64,000 bases of DNA from Oscillospiraceae bacterium (GTDB lineage Bacteria > Bacillota > Clostridia > Oscillospirales > CAG-272): NCBI GenBank assembly GCA_015063585.1, contig SVTW01000002.1, forward strand, positions 1-64,000. Direction: 5' to 3'. Under the pieces are notes generated by a model. That model ran no database searches. It had not been told where the DNA came from and saw only the letters and a program-made list of their open reading frames with translations. Both the position numbers and the translations under genes were made by a program. Shown here piece after piece: positions 37,897-49,493 of the stretch. Positions within the stretch are counted from its first letter, which is position 1. Each line of letters begins with the position of its first letter.

Positions 37897-39245
37897 TGGA
37901 TCAACCGATCGTTCATATCTACGGAGCGGGGCTGGCAGGGTGTGAGGCCGCATGGCAGGCTGTTCGCAACGGCGCGCGGGTTCGGCTTTTTGAAATGAAA
38001 CCCGAAAAATACACCCCCGCTCATCACACCCCCGATTTTGCGGAATTGGTCTGTTCCAATTCGCTTCGCTCAGACAGTGTATCCAATGCCGTGGGGCTTC
38101 TCAAAGAGGAGATGCGCCGCCTTGGGTCGCTGATCATGGAAGCGGCAGATGCCACACGTGTCCCCGCGGGCTCGGCGTTGGCGGTCGACCGCGTGAAATT
38201 TTCGCAATATATCACCGATAAGATCCGTTCCTGCCCGATGATCGAGGTGGTTTCCGCCGAGGCGGATCGGGTGGAGGACGGGTGCGTTACCGTGATCGCA
38301 ACAGGACCCCTTACCTCGGATCGCATGGCGAACTACATGCAAACCGATCTTGGGTGTGAGGGATTGCATTTCTTTGACGCGGCGGCACCGATCGTGGACT
38401 ACGCGTCGATCAACATGGACGTCGCATATTTTGCGTCGCGCTATGATAAGGGCGATGCGGACTATATCAACTGCCCGATGACAAAGGAACAGTATGATGC
38501 CTTTTACGAGGCTTTGCTATCCGCCGAGGAGGCAGAGCTGAAGGAATTTGACCGTGAGAGTCAAAAGTCTTTGAAGGTTTTTGAGGGATGCATGCCGGTG
38601 GAGGTAATGGCACGGCGCGGCTACGATACGCTCCGTTACGGACCGCTCAAGCCGGTGGGGCTCATTGACCCCCGCGTGGGGAAGGAGGCATATGCCGTTG
38701 TGCAGCTCCGCAAGGAGAACGTGGAGGCAACGATGTTCAATCTCGTTGGCTTTCAAACGCACCTGACCTTTCCCGAGCAAAGACGCGTGTTCCGCATGAT
38801 CCCCGGGCTTGAAAACGCCGAGTTTTTGCGCTACGGTATCATGCACCGAAACACCTATCTGAATTCTCCCGGCTTTTTGCAAGCCGATTACTCCATGCAA
38901 TCGCGCCCGCAGATTTTCTTCGCGGGGCAAATGACAGGCGTTGAGGGATACGTAGAGTCAGCGGGAAGCGGGCTTGTTGCGGGCATCAATGCGGCGCGTC
39001 GCGCAAAAGGCGAGACGGCAAGGATCTTCCCCGAGGAGACCATGCTCGGTGCTATGGCGGCTTACGTCAGCCGAGGCGGAGTGGGGGCATTTGTTCCCAT
39101 GAATGCCAATTTCGGAATCGTTCCGCCGCTGGGCTATCGCGTCAAAGGCGGAAAGACCGCCAAAAATGAAAAGCTTGCCGAACGCGCGCTTGCGCTGATC
39201 GAGTCGATTGCGGGCGGTGACGCTTGTTCAACCGACGCCACGTAA
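37893..39245 (+). CDS. trmFO: Methylenetetrahydrofolate-tRNA-(uracil-5-)-methyltransferase
   Basis: VHIYGAGLAGCEAAWQ, AELVCSNSLRSDSVSNAVGLLKEEMRRLGS, GQMTGVEGYVESAGSGLVAGINAAR. Confidence 0.96.
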   Translation: MMDQPIVHIYGAGLAGCEAAWQAVRNGARVRLFEMKPEKYTPAHHTPDFAELVCSNSLRSDSVSNAVGLLKEEMRRLGSLIMEAADATRVPAGSALAVDRVKFSQYITDKIRSCPMIEVVSAEADRVEDGCVTVIATGPLTSDRMANYMQTDLGCEGLHFFDAAAPIVDYASINMDVAYFASRYDKGDADYINCPMTKEQYDAFYEALLSAEEAELKEFDRESQKSLKVFEGCMPVEVMARRGYDTLRYGPLKPVGLIDPRVGKEAYAVVQLRKENVEATMFNLVGFQTHLTFPEQRRVFRMIPGLENAEFLRYGIMHRNTYLNSPGFLQADYSMQSRPQIFFAGQMTGVEGYVESAGSGLVAGINAARRAKGETARIFPEETMLGAMAAYVSRGGVGAFVPMNANFGIVPPLGYRVKGGKTAKNEKLAERALALIESIAGGDACSTDAT

Positions 39246-39284
39246 ATAAAAGAAGGATCGGCGATCTCAGCCGAGGAAAGATAA

Positions 39285-40328
39285 ATGAAAATCATTGTGG
39301 ATATCATGGGGGGCGACAATGCCCCCGAGGAAACCGTCAAGGGCGCGATCATGGCAACGCGCGAACTTGATGCCGAATATATTTGGGTTGGAGACCGCAA
39401 CGCGATCGAGTCGATCGCAAAGGCGGAAAATTTTGATCTGAGCGGTATTGAGATCGTTCATGCCGAGGATGTGATCACAATGGAGGATGATCCTCTTTCG
39501 ATCACACGCGCCAAAAAACAGTCGTCCATGGCAGTTGGCTTGCGTTTGCTTGCCGAAGGGCGGGGCGATGCCTTTGTCAGCACGGGAAATACGGGTGCAC
39601 TCTTTACGGGCGCTACCTTGATTGTGCGCAAGATCAAGGGATTGCAACGCGCGGGAATCGGTACGGTTTTGCCGATGAAGAATCCCGTTCTGCTTCTGGA
39701 CTGCGGTGCGAACGTGACGGTAACCGACGAGAATCTGGAGCAATTTGCCGTGATCGGATCTGCATATATGCGCAAGATGTTCGGCATCGCGTCGCCGCGT
39801 GTCGGACTGCTCAACAACGGCACCGAGGCTTGCAAGGGCACCGAGCTCCAACAGGCGGCTTACCGCCGTTTGTCGGAGGCTCCCGATCTCAATTTTGTCG
39901 GAAATATTGAAGGCAGCGCAATTGCCGCCGACCGTTGCGACGTGCTTGTTGCCGATGGTTTTACCGGTAATATCCTGCTTAAAAGCATTGAGGGCGTTGG
40001 AAAATTCATGCTCAGCAAGCTCAAGGGCGTGTTTTACTCCTCGCTCGTGACCAAGCTTGCCGCCGCTGTGATCAAAAAGCCGCTTTATGCCATGAAAAAG
40101 GATCTGGATCCCAACGAGCAGGGCGGTTCCCCGATCCTCGGTATATCCAAGCCGGTGATCAAGGCGCACGGTTCTTCAAAAGCCAAGGCGTTCAAGAATG
40201 CCATTCGCCAAGCGATCGCTTTTTCGCAATCGGGAGCGATCGAGGAGCTGACCGAGGCGGCTGCCGCATACGCGGCAAGAAAGAAAGCCGCGCGGGAACG
40301 TGTTTCGTCGCAAAGTTCTGCGGAGTAA
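39285..40328 (+). CDS. plsX: Phosphate acyltransferase
   Basis: MKIIVDIMGGDNAPEETVKGA; STGNTGALFTGATLIV. Confidence 0.95.
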   Translation: MKIIVDIMGGDNAPEETVKGAIMATRELDAEYIWVGDRNAIESIAKAENFDLSGIEIVHAEDVITMEDDPLSITRAKKQSSMAVGLRLLAEGRGDAFVSTGNTGALFTGATLIVRKIKGLQRAGIGTVLPMKNPVLLLDCGANVTVTDENLEQFAVIGSAYMRKMFGIASPRVGLLNNGTEACKGTELQQAAYRRLSEAPDLNFVGNIEGSAIAADRCDVLVADGFTGNILLKSIEGVGKFMLSKLKGVFYSSLVTKLAAAVIKKPLYAMKKDLDPNEQGGSPILGISKPVIKAHGSSKAKAFKNAIRQAIAFSQSGAIEELTEAAAAYAARKKAARERVSSQSSAE

Positions 40329-40394
40329 TACGTGGCTCCATCGGAATACACATTCCGAAAAACTTTTAGCACGACAGAAAGAGGTTTTGATTTC

Positions 40395-41117
40395 ATGCCA
40401 TTGTCATTGGAAGAATTGCAGGAGCGGGTTGGTTATCGCTTCCGCGATCCTGAATATTTACGTCGCGCGCTGACGCATTCGTCTTACGCGAATGAGACTG
40501 GTGTACCCAATCACCACTTGCTCTGCAACGAGCGCTCGGAATTTCTCGGAGATTCGGTGCTTTCTTTGGTAACGAGCGATTTTCTGTTCCACCGTTACCC
40601 CGAGCTACCCGAGGGCGATCTGACGCGCATGCGCGCCGAGCTGGTTTGTGAAAAAGCCTTGGCGTCCTTTGCCACCGAGCTTGGATTGGGCGATTTTCTT
40701 CTGCTTGGAAAAGGGGAACGTAACAGCGGCGGTGCCGAAAAGCCTGCCGTGATAGCCGATGCTTTTGAGGCAATTTTAGCCGCGATCTATCTGGATGCCG
40801 GAAGAATGAACGGGCTGCATGCCGTAGCCGATTTTCTGCTTCCTTTTCTGGAACGCGCGGCGGCTACCATGCCCAATGCGGGCGGTTACCATGCCGACTG
40901 CAAATCACGCTTGCAGGAGTTTGTGCAAAAGGATCATTCCAACGGAAAGCTTGATTACCGTTTGGTCAGCGAAACGGGGCCCGATCATAACAAGACCTTT
41001 ACCGTAGAGGTTTATCTTGACTCCAATTGTATCGGCCGCGGGGTCGGACATGCTAAAAAGATGGCTGAACAAATGGCGGCACGCAACGCGCTGGCTTTGT
41101 TTGGAATCGAAGTTTAA
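40395..41117 (+). CDS. rnc: Ribonuclease III
   Basis: LTHSSYANE, NERSEFLGDSVLSL, dsRBD GRGVGHAKKMAEQMAARNAL. Confidence 0.95.
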   Translation: MPLSLEELQERVGYRFRDPEYLRRALTHSSYANETGVPNHHLLCNERSEFLGDSVLSLVTSDFLFHRYPELPEGDLTRMRAELVCEKALASFATELGLGDFLLLGKGERNSGGAEKPAVIADAFEAILAAIYLDAGRMNGLHAVADFLLPFLERAAATMPNAGGYHADCKSRLQEFVQKDHSNGKLDYRLVSETGPDHNKTFTVEVYLDSNCIGRGVGHAKKMAEQMAARNALALFGIEV

Positions 41118-42164
41118 ATGGCACATCGCAATATCCCCATTTTTATCCCGCATATGGGATGCCCAAACCAATGTGTGTTTTGCAATCAGCGTTCGATCTC
41201 GGAATGCCGCTCGTTTGACCGAGCGCAGGTGCGTGTTCAGATCGAGCAATGCCTCGCTACCATTCCCGCAACCGATGACGTTGAGATCGCTTTTTTCGGC
41301 GGGTCATTTACAGGGATCGACCGGGACCTGATGATCGGGCTTTTGGAGATCGCACAGGATTACGTGCGGCAGGGCAGGGTTGGCGCGATCCGTCTTTCCA
41401 CCCGTCCCGATTATATCAGCGAGGAGATCCTGTCGATCCTCTCGCGCTATTCGGTACGCGTGATCGAGCTCGGATTGCAAAGCATGGATGAGCGTGTATT
41501 GTTGGCATCAAAACGGGGACATACCGCACAGGATTCCGAGCGGGCGTGCCGTATGATCCTGCAAGCAGGCTTTGGTCTTGTTGGGCAAATGATGATTGGA
41601 CTGCCGGCTTCTACCCCCGAGAGTGAGCTTGCAACCGCCCAAAAGATCTGTGATATGGGTGCCGAGGCGGTTCGTATCTATCCAACCGTCGTGTTTTATG
41701 ACACACCCCTTTGTGAGATGGTGAAAAACGGTTCCTATGTGCCCTTAAATCAATCCGATGCCGTTGCGCGGTCGGCGGCTGTGCTCCGTATATTTGTTGC
41801 GCGAGGAGTTCCTTGCATCCGTTTGGGGCTTTGCGCAACCGAAACGTTGACTTCACCGCAAGCCGTGATGGCGGGACCGAATCACCCCGCACTCGGAGAG
41901 CTTGTTTGGAACGCGGTGTGGTACGGCGTGCTACGGGAGCGGGTCGAACAACGCGGATTTTGCGGGGAAGAAATTATACTTCGGGTTCCCGCGCGTGAAA
42001 TCTCGCGTATTGTGGGACAAAAGCGTTGTAATATAGACCGTTTGGAGCGCGAAACCGGCACGCGCGTGAAGAAAATTGTCGGTGAGAAAGAGTTACAGGA
42101 AATTCTGCCGGAGGCGGCAGATACAAACAAAGATGCGCAGGAGGAAAAGCCACCGTGTATTTAA
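41118..42164 (+). CDS. Radical SAM protein (Elp3-like fold)
   Basis: FIPHMGCPNQCVFCNQRSIS CxxxCxxC-type motif; FFGGSFTGIDR; ELGLQSMD. Confidence 0.85.
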   Translation: MAHRNIPIFIPHMGCPNQCVFCNQRSISECRSFDRAQVRVQIEQCLATIPATDDVEIAFFGGSFTGIDRDLMIGLLEIAQDYVRQGRVGAIRLSTRPDYISEEILSILSRYSVRVIELGLQSMDERVLLASKRGHTAQDSERACRMILQAGFGLVGQMMIGLPASTPESELATAQKICDMGAEAVRIYPTVVFYDTPLCEMVKNGSYVPLNQSDAVARSAAVLRIFVARGVPCIRLGLCATETLTSPQAVMAGPNHPALGELVWNAVWYGVLRERVEQRGFCGEEIILRVPAREISRIVGQKRCNIDRLERETGTRVKKIVGEKELQEILPEAADTNKDAQEEKPPCI

Positions 42165-45100
42165 AATCGTTGGAAATGCAGGGATTCAAATCCTTTCCCG
42201 ATAAAACCAAGCTTGTTTTTGAGAATCAGCCGCAGGTTACACTTCTGACCGAAGGGGCAAATGCGGAGGGCTCGGCACAAGGCGTTACGGTTATCGTAGG
42301 TCCGAACGGATCTGGAAAATCGAATATTGCCGACGCGATGCGTTGGGTTTTGGGTGAGATCTCGTCGAAAAGCCTGCGCGGATCCAAAATGGAGGACGTT
42401 ATTTTCGGCGGTGCCGACAGTCGCCGTCCGATGGGATATGCCGAGGTTTCGGTCACCTTTGACAACCGAGGTGAGTTTGCAAAGCTCGACTGCCCGTATG
42501 ATGAGGTAACCGTTACCCGCCGCTATTATCGCGCGGGAGACAGTGAATATTTTATCAACCGTAAGGGGGTTCGTCTGAAGGATATTTACGAGCTCTTTAT
42601 GAACACGGGTATCGGACGTGACGGCTATTCGATCATCGGACAGGGTCGAATCGCTGAGATGGTTTCGCGTAAGAGCGAGGAGCGCCGCAGTACCTTTGAG
42701 GACGCTTCGGGAATTGCGAAGTACCGTTACAAAAAGAACGAGGCGGAGCGCAAGCTCAAGGATACCGAGGACAACATGGCGCGTGTCAATGATATTTTCG
42801 CGGAGGTCTCCTCGAGAATCGGACCGCTTGAAAAGGAAGCCGAAAAGGCAAAGCGCGCGATCGAGCTCATGGAGAACAAGAAGCGCGCCGACGTCAGCCT
42901 TTGGCTTTACGATACCGAAAAGCTTCGCGGGGAGTTGACCGCCGCCGAGGAGGCAATGCAGCACGCATCGTTTGACCTTTCGGCAGCCGAGGACGCGATC
43001 CAATCGCTGGAAGCGCAAAATACAAAGCTGTTTGAGGTCTCGCAGGGAAGTAAGAAGGAGTCCGAGTCTCTTTTGACGCAGATTCAGGAGCAGACCGAGC
43101 TTTGCCACCGTTTGGAGAGCGAATACCGCGTATCCGAAAATACCATCAGCCACGCGAAGGACCTGATTGCCGCCACGCAGGGCAGTGTAACCAGCAATGA
43201 AAAGTCGATGCAGGCCGAAATGGATGCCGCAAAGGAGCACGCTGAGAAGATCGCGGCATTGCAGGCAACCGAGGAAGGGCTGGCGGAAAGGCGCGAGGTG
43301 CTTTTGACCGAACAGCAACAGCTCTCGCTTCGCGAAAGTGATCTTGAGGTAGCAATTGCGCAGTCGCTTGACGATATTCGCGCGCTTGAAGCCGACGCTG
43401 TCGACGTGAAGGTACGCGTATCGGTCCTTGAAAATGCTAAAAACAGTGATACAGATAAAAACAGCTCTGCGCTGACCGAGCTTGCGGGATACCGCAAAAT
43501 ATCCGAGGATCTTGGTGCGCAGTGCGAAGCAAAGGAACGCACGGTTGCGGGGTACGATGCTGAGATCGCCGCGATCGATGCCGACGTTACCGAAGCCGAA
43601 ACCAAATTGGAGGCGGCAGGGGCAGAGGTCAAGCGATTGAGCGAGGATCTCAATGCCGAGATATTCCGCCGTGATTCGGTAGAGCAGCGAATCTCCACGT
43701 TCAAGTCCATGGAGGAGCATTTCGAGGGCTATTCGGGGGCTGTCCGCTTTGTAATGAAGCAGTATGATGAGGGCAGGATCACCGATGCGCACGGCGCGCC
43801 GTGCGGTAAGATCTACGGTCCGCTTTCCAAGGTCATTTCGGTTGAGGATCGCTTTATTACCGCGATTGAGATCGCGCTTGGCGCAAATCTGCAAAATATT
43901 GTGGTCGAAAATGAGTCCACCGCGAAGGCGGCAATGTTTGCGCTCAAACGCGGAGAAGCCGGACGCGCAACCTTCTTCCCGCTGACCTCGATGCGCGCGT
44001 CCACTCCCACGAAAGAGCTGACCGATGCCACCGGATTTGCGGGCTATATCGGAATTGCCGATACGCTTGTTACTGCCGACGCAAAATTCCGTGACGTGCT
44101 GTCCTCTTTGCTTGGCAGAACCGTGGTGTTTGACAATATTGACAACGCAACCGTAATGGCAAAGGCACTGCATTACCGTGTGCGCGCCGTCACGCTTGAC
44201 GGACAGCAGATCAACGTGGGCGGTTCGTTTACGGGTGGTTCGGTCCGCACAGGAAGCGGCATTTTGTCTCGCGCGGGAGAGATCAAGCGTTTGGAGGGTG
44301 AGCTTGCCGAGAAAAACGCGAAGATCGCCAAAATGCAGAGCGGTCTGAAACACGCGCAGGAAAAGCTGGAGTCTTTGGAGGACGAAAAATACGCGGCAGA
44401 GGATCGCCGCGAGCTGATCGTTGTTTTGCGGAATACCGAGAACGGTCAGTTGGATCAATTGCGCGCTAAATTGGATGCAAACAATACGCTCCTTGAAAAG
44501 CTCAAGGCTGACATGCGGCAGTATGAGGAGGCAAGAGCAAGATACGAGGAAGATATTGAGAGCTTGGCAGCCGAGGAAAAGAACCTGCGTCACAGAATTG
44601 CGGAGCTTACCGATTTCCGAACCGAAAAGAGCGGAGAGCGCGGCGAGGTGGTTCTGCGGCTTGAAGAGATCTCGCGCAGCTTGACCGAGCTTTACATCAA
44701 GATCAGCGAAACGCAAAAAGATATCGAAACCGAAAACACCCTCAGGGCGGGCGCCGAGGAACGCTTGGAAGCACTTAACCGCGAGCTTTTGATGCTCTCC
44801 GGGCGTATCAATACGCAAACCGAGCAGATCAGCGCGGTGCAGGCGTCCATGGAGGCAAACCGTATCGCGCACGCGTCGGCAACGGCACAGCTGGAGATTC
44901 TCAGCGCAAAACGCGGTGAGGTTGAAAAGGATAATTTTGAGTTTGAGCGAAAACTCAACGAGCTCAACAGTAAGCTCCGTGACCGTATGAATCAAAAGGA
45001 GCTGATCTTCCGAGAATATACAAAGTGTGAGTCCAAGCTGGCATCTCTGCGTGACACGCAGGATAAGCTTGCAACCAAGCTTTGGGACGACTATGAACTG

Positions 45101-45841
45101 ACAAGAAGCGATGCCATCGCGCTCGGATATCCGCCCGTTACGCGCGAGAACCGCACCGAAATGATCTCGCTTCAAACCGAGTGCAAGAATAAACTGCGCG
45201 TGATGGGAAGCGTGGATCTCGACGCGGTCAATAAATATGCCGAGCTGAAGGTGCGGTATGACTATATGAATGGTCAGATCACCGATCTGGAAAAGGCAAA
45301 GAAGGATCTCGACGGCATCATTTCCGATCTTGAATCCGAGATGAAGACCGCGTTTGTGGATTCCTTTAACCGCATCAACGAAAACTTTGGCAGGGTATTT
45401 GCCGAGCTGTTCGGAGGCGGATCCGCCGAGCTTTCGCTCACCGACCCCGAAAACGTGCTCGAAAGCGGTATCGAGATCAAGGCGGCACCTCCCGGAAAGA
45501 TCATCAAGAGCCTCATGCAGCTCTCGGGCGGCGAGCAGGCATTCATTGGTGTCGCGCTCTTCTTTGCGATTTTGCAGGTTAACCCCACGCCCTTCTGTAT
45601 TCTCGACGAGATCGAGGCGGCGCTGGACGAGGTTAACGTAGAGCGCTTGGCGCAGTACATCAAGCGTTATTCACACGGTACGCAGTTTATTATGATCACG
45701 CACCGTCGCGGAACCATGGCGGCTGCGGATAGACTTTACGGCGTTACCATGCCCGAGCATGGTATCTCCAAGGTGCTTATGCTCGATGTGAACGATATTT
45801 CCAAGAAGGAAGGAGAAGACTGGAATGGGATTTTTGGATAA
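42155..45841 (+). CDS. smc: Chromosome segregation protein SMC (GTG start)
   Basis: [72 protein letters not shown]. Confidence 0.97.
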   Translation: MYLKSLEMQGFKSFPDKTKLVFENQPQVTLLTEGANAEGSAQGVTVIVGPNGSGKSNIADAMRWVLGEISSKSLRGSKMEDVIFGGADSRRPMGYAEVSVTFDNRGEFAKLDCPYDEVTVTRRYYRAGDSEYFINRKGVRLKDIYELFMNTGIGRDGYSIIGQGRIAEMVSRKSEERRSTFEDASGIAKYRYKKNEAERKLKDTEDNMARVNDIFAEVSSRIGPLEKEAEKAKRAIELMENKKRADVSLWLYDTEKLRGELTAAEEAMQHASFDLSAAEDAIQSLEAQNTKLFEVSQGSKKESESLLTQIQEQTELCHRLESEYRVSENTISHAKDLIAATQGSVTSNEKSMQAEMDAAKEHAEKIAALQATEEGLAERREVLLTEQQQLSLRESDLEVAIAQSLDDIRALEADAVDVKVRVSVLENAKNSDTDKNSSALTELAGYRKISEDLGAQCEAKERTVAGYDAEIAAIDADVTEAETKLEAAGAEVKRLSEDLNAEIFRRDSVEQRISTFKSMEEHFEGYSGAVRFVMKQYDEGRITDAHGAPCGKIYGPLSKVISVEDRFITAIEIALGANLQNIVVENESTAKAAMFALKRGEAGRATFFPLTSMRASTPTKELTDATGFAGYIGIADTLVTADAKFRDVLSSLLGRTVVFDNIDNATVMAKALHYRVRAVTLDGQQINVGGSFTGGSVRTGSGILSRAGEIKRLEGELAEKNAKIAKMQSGLKHAQEKLESLEDEKYAAEDRRELIVVLRNTENGQLDQLRAKLDANNTLLEKLKADMRQYEEARARYEEDIESLAAEEKNLRHRIAELTDFRTEKSGERGEVVLRLEEISRSLTELYIKISETQKDIETENTLRAGAEERLEALNRELLMLSGRINTQTEQISAVQASMEANRIAHASATAQLEILSAKRGEVEKDNFEFERKLNELNSKLRDRMNQKELIFREYTKCESKLASLRDTQDKLATKLWDDYELTRSDAIALGYPPVTRENRTEMISLQTECKNKLRVMGSVDLDAVNKYAELKVRYDYMNGQITDLEKAKKDLDGIISDLESEMKTAFVDSFNRINENFGRVFAELFGGGSAELSLTDPENVLESGIEIKAAPPGKIIKSLMQLSGGEQAFIGVALFFAILQVNPTPFCILDEIEAALDEVNVERLAQYIKRYSHGTQFIMITHRRGTMAAADRLYGVTMPEHGISKVLMLDVNDISKKEGEDWNGIFG

Positions 45842-47432
45842 GCTGTTCGGAAAAAAGAAAAAAGAACGCGAAGCCGAAGACCAACAAATAGCCGAGGAGC
45901 AGGCGCGAAAGGAAGCCGAAGCGAAGGCAGCGGCTGAGGCGGAGGAGCAAGCAAAGGCGGCCGCCGAGGAACGTGCGCGCCGCGAGGCAGAGGAAAAGGC
46001 GGCTGAGGCGGCAATGAAAGCGGCGGAGGCTGCGCGTCTTGCCGCGGAACAAGAGCGTATCGCATCGGAAGAACGCGCGCGAAAGCTTGCCGAGGAAGCG
46101 GCTGCCAAAGAAGCGGCTGAGGAGGCACGCAGAATTGCGGAAGAAAAGGCACGCGCGGTTGCCGAAGAAAAAGCAAAGCGCGAAGCCGAGGAACAGGCAA
46201 AGCGCGAAGCCGAGGAACAGGCAAAGCGCGAAGCCGAAGAACAGGCAAAGCGCGAAGCCGAGGAACAGGCAAAGCGCGAAGCCGAAGAACAGGCAAAGCG
46301 CGAAGCCGAAGAACAGGCAAAGCGCGAAGCCGAAGAAAAAGCAAAGCGCGAAGCCGAAGAACAGGCAAAGCGCGAAGCCGAAGAACAGGCAAAGCGCGAA
46401 GCCGAGGAACAGGCAAAGCGCGAAGCCGAGGAACAGGCAAAGCGCGAAGCCGAAGAACAGGCAAAATGCGAAGACGAGGCGTCAGAGGACGCATTGGTTT
46501 CTGAGGAAAGCAAGAAAAAGGAGAAGAAATCCTTTTGGAGCCGCGTAAAAGCAGGCTTGAATAAAACCAAAAACGCGCTGTTCGGTCAGATCGACGACCT
46601 TTTGAAGAATTTTGTTAAGGTGGACGAGGATCTTCTTGAGGAGCTTGAGGAGGTTTTGATCTGTGCCGACGTTGGAATCAATGCCGCTGAGCAGATCATT
46701 GATGAATTGCGCGAACAGATCAAGGACGGTCGTCTGAAGGAAAAGGAACAGGTCATGACAGCTCTGCACGGCATTTTGGAGGGCATGATCGGAGAGGGAG
46801 AACCCCTCAATCTTTCCACTACACCGAGCGTGATCCTTGTAATCGGTGTCAACGGAGTTGGAAAAACCACCTCGATCGGTAAGATCTCCAATCAGCTCCG
46901 TCGGGCAGGCAAAAAGGTTGTGGTCGCGGCGGCAGATACCTTCCGTGCGGCGGCGATCGACCAGCTTGCGGTTTGGTGTGAGCGTGCCAAGGTGGATCTG
47001 ATCCGTCAAAATGAGGGCAGTGATCCTGCGGCGGTGGTTTATGACGCTTGCCATGCCGCGAAGAACAAAAACGCGGACGTTTTGATCATTGATACCGCAG
47101 GACGCTTGCATAATAAAACCAATTTGATGAATGAGCTTGCAAAGATCAACCGCGTGATCGACCGTGAATTGCCGGGCGCTGCGCGCGAAAACCTTTTGGT
47201 TCTTGACGCCACAACCGGTCAGAACGCGATCTCGCAGGCAAAGGAGTTCAAGAACGCGGCGGCACTTACGGGGCTGATCCTCAATAAAATGGACGGCACC
47301 GCAAAGGGCGGAATCGTGCTCTCGATCCGCCAGGAGTTGAACATTCCCGTGAAGTTTATCGGTGTCGGAGAAAAGCTTGACGATATGCAGGCGTTTGATC
47401 ACAAGGAATTTGTGGACGCGCTCTTTGAATAA
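45825..47432 (+). CDS. ftsY: Signal recognition particle receptor FtsY with A/E/K/R-rich repeat N-terminus
   Basis: [52 protein letters not shown]-type [12 protein letters not shown]. Confidence 0.96.
   Translation: MGFLDKLFGKKKKEREAEDQQIAEEQARKEAEAKAAAEAEEQAKAAAEERARREAEEKAAEAAMKAAEAARLAAEQERIASEERARKLAEEAAAKEAAEEARRIAEEKARAVAEEKAKREAEEQAKREAEEQAKREAEEQAKREAEEQAKREAEEQAKREAEEQAKREAEEKAKREAEEQAKREAEEQAKREAEEQAKREAEEQAKREAEEQAKCEDEASEDALVSEESKKKEKKSFWSRVKAGLNKTKNALFGQIDDLLKNFVKVDEDLLEELEEVLICADVGINAAEQIIDELREQIKDGRLKEKEQVMTALHGILEGMIGEGEPLNLSTTPSVILVIGVNGVGKTTSIGKISNQLRRAGKKVVVAAADTFRAAAIDQLAVWCERAKVDLIRQNEGSDPAAVVYDACHAAKNKNADVLIIDTAGRLHNKTNLMNELAKINRVIDRELPGAARENLLVLDATTGQNAISQAKEFKNAAALTGLILNKMDGTAKGGIVLSIRQELNIPVKFIGVGEKLDDMQAFDHKEFVDALFE
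46173..46460 (+). repeat. 24-bp coding tandem repeat (AKREAEEQ) x12 plus one degenerate unit
   Basis: gcaaagcgcgaagccga(g/a)gaaca(g) iterated. Confidence 0.95.
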
Positions 47433-47447
47433 AGGCAGAGGTAGAGC

Positions 47448-48065
47448 ATGAAAATAGTATTGGCATCCAGAAACCGCAAAAAGATCGAGGAGCTTCGCAC
47501 GCTTCTCGCGCAATCCTTTGCGGATATCGAAATCCTCTCACTTGATGACGTTGGTATTCTCGGAGAGATCGAGGAGGACGGCACAACGTTTGAGGAAAAC
47601 GCGCTGATCAAGGCGCGTGTTGCCGCCAAGACCGGTTATATCGGTGTGGGCGATGATTCGGGACTTTCGGTCGACGCGCTCGGCGGCGAGCCCGGGATCT
47701 ACTCCGCGCGCTATGCGGCACGCTGTCAGTTTGCGGGCGACCATGACGACGAAGGCAATAATCAAGCGCTTTTGAAAAATCTGGAAAACGTTCCCGACGA
47801 AAAACGCACGGGCGCTTATGTGTGCGCGATCGCGTGTGTTTTTCCCGATGGCAGGGAATTTACGGTTCGCGGAGAATCGCGCGGCAGGATCCTGCGAGAA
47901 TATCACGGAACCGGTGGCTTTGGGTATGATCCGCTTTTCTACTTTGACGAGTACGGCAAAACCTTTGCCGAGGTCACGCCCGAGGAGAAGCACCGTGTTT
48001 CGCACAGAGGCTTGGCAATTGCCGCGTTTGCTGAAAAATTGAGATCTATGGAGAACGGTATATGA
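47448..48065 (+). CDS. rdgB: XTP/dITP diphosphatase (RdgB/HAM1)
   Basis: IVLASRNRKKIEELRTLL, GDDSGLSVDALGGEPGIYSARYA. Confidence 0.95.
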   Translation: MKIVLASRNRKKIEELRTLLAQSFADIEILSLDDVGILGEIEEDGTTFEENALIKARVAAKTGYIGVGDDSGLSVDALGGEPGIYSARYAARCQFAGDHDDEGNNQALLKNLENVPDEKRTGAYVCAIACVFPDGREFTVRGESRGRILREYHGTGGFGYDPLFYFDEYGKTFAEVTPEEKHRVSHRGLAIAAFAEKLRSMENGI

Positions 48066-48547
48066 AATTTTCCGATTATTTCCACGCACCGGGAGTGCGG
48101 TTCCTTTCGTTCCTGTTCGGTGTTTTTACAGGACTCCCGATTGCGATTTTTTGGGATTGGAGATACGGTGTGCTCGTTTGCGCGGTCGTAACGGTTTTGG
48201 CATCTTTTATTCTGCCGATCCGTTTGTGGCGCGCGGAGCTTCCGTATAATAAAATCAAAAGCACCATCTCCGATTCCTTCCTGTTTGATCTGCGCGTCCG
48301 TTTCACAATCCGAAACGGAACGGTTGGGGGACATTTTCTCCTGACGCAGCAAAGCATGATCTTCCTTTCATTTGAGCAGGGAGAGCATCGCCTGGAGCTG
48401 TCGCGTGATGACGTGAAGGCTGTGGAGCTTAGTGAAAATATGACCATCAGCATTTTTTTGAATGATAAGCAATTCGTTCGGGTCATCTCGGGCGAATGTG
48501 AGGAGATTTACGAGATCCTCCGAGACAACCAGTGGGCTGTCCGATAA
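48062..48547 (+). CDS. Membrane protein with C-terminal PH/GRAM-like domain, function unassigned
   Basis: Two N-terminal TM segments, beta-rich tail; overlaps rdgB stop. Confidence 0.5.
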   Translation: MKFSDYFHAPGVRFLSFLFGVFTGLPIAIFWDWRYGVLVCAVVTVLASFILPIRLWRAELPYNKIKSTISDSFLFDLRVRFTIRNGTVGGHFLLTQQSMIFLSFEQGEHRLELSRDDVKAVELSENMTISIFLNDKQFVRVISGECEEIYEILRDNQWAVR

Positions 48548-48575
48548 CAATAACACAGAAAGGCAAGTTCATTTT

Positions 48576-48872
48576 ATGATTACTTCCAAGCAACGCGCCT
48601 ATTTGCGCGCGCTGGCAAACGAACTGCCCGCGATCATGCAGATCGGAAAGGGCGGACTGAACGACAATATGCTCAAAACCTTTTCGGATGCACTTGAGGC
48701 TCGTGAGCTGATTAAGCTCCACGTTCTGGAAAACAGCGGTGCCTCTCCCCGTGACGTGCTCAACGCGCTTGCCGAGGCATTGGACGCTGAGGCGGTGGCG
48801 GCAACGGGAAAGAAGATCGTGCTTTACCGTGCCTCCGAGAAGAATCCGACGATCGTTTTGCCCAAGGCATGA
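48576..48872 (+). CDS. yhbY: CRM-domain RNA-binding protein YhbY
   Basis: LTSKQRAYLRALANELPAIMQIGKGGLND-type sequence. Confidence 0.93.
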   Translation: MITSKQRAYLRALANELPAIMQIGKGGLNDNMLKTFSDALEARELIKLHVLENSGASPRDVLNALAEALDAEAVAATGKKIVLYRASEKNPTIVLPKA

Positions 48873-49471
48873 CGCGCATCGGTATCTACGGCGGAACCTT
48901 TTCACCGCCACACAATGGGCATCTGCAAGCGGCACGCGCCTTTATGGAGCAGATGTGGCTGGATTTTCTTTATGTGATCCCAACCGCAACACCGCCGCAC
49001 AAGGAAATGGAGGCACCTGTTTCCGCCGCACATCGGTTGGAGATGTGCCGGCTGGCTTTCTCGGACATGGAGGGCGTTTACGTAAGCGATCTGGAAATGC
49101 GGCGCGGCGGCATCAGCTACACGGTTGACACCCTGCGCGAGCTTTCGGGGGAGGATCGCCGTCTGTTCCTGCTTTGCGGAACCGATATGATGCTCACACT
49201 TGACCGTTGGCGCGAGCCCGACGAGATCTTCCGTCTTTGCTATCCCGTCTATATCCGCCGTGACAACGACCGTTCTCTCGATGCGCCGATCATTGACAAG
49301 ATCGCGCAGTATCAGCGTAATTACGGAAAGGTCGTGCGCAGGATCGTAACCGAGCCGATCGAGCTTTCGTCCAGTGACGTGCGCCGATGCATTGCCGACG
49401 GCAAGGAAATCGACGGAATGGTTCCCAAAGCGGTGAAAAAATACATCAAAGACAATCTTTTATACGTTTGA
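48869..49471 (+). CDS. nadD: Nicotinate-nucleotide adenylyltransferase
   Basis: RIGIYGGTFSPPHNGHL; GTDMMLTLDRW; SSSDVRRCI. Confidence 0.96.
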   Translation: MTRIGIYGGTFSPPHNGHLQAARAFMEQMWLDFLYVIPTATPPHKEMEAPVSAAHRLEMCRLAFSDMEGVYVSDLEMRRGGISYTVDTLRELSGEDRRLFLLCGTDMMLTLDRWREPDEIFRLCYPVYIRRDNDRSLDAPIIDKIAQYQRNYGKVVRRIVTEPIELSSSDVRRCIADGKEIDGMVPKAVKKYIKDNLLYV

Positions 49472-49493
49472 GGCGAAAGGAGAGTGCCAATAA

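Noticed and set aside
42161-45175. 1004-aa ORF antisense to smc
   Set aside because: Mirror frame produced by codon bias of smc; no RBS and no recognisable motifs
46173-46460. Tandem repeat considered as a CRISPR-like array
   Set aside because: 24-bp units are contiguous with no spacers and encode an in-frame FtsY helix
45671-46570. Minus-strand low-complexity ORFs (SSASRFAC and RLRALPV repeats) opposite ftsY
   Set aside because: Reverse translation of the 24-bp ftsY tandem repeat; low complexity explains the open frames
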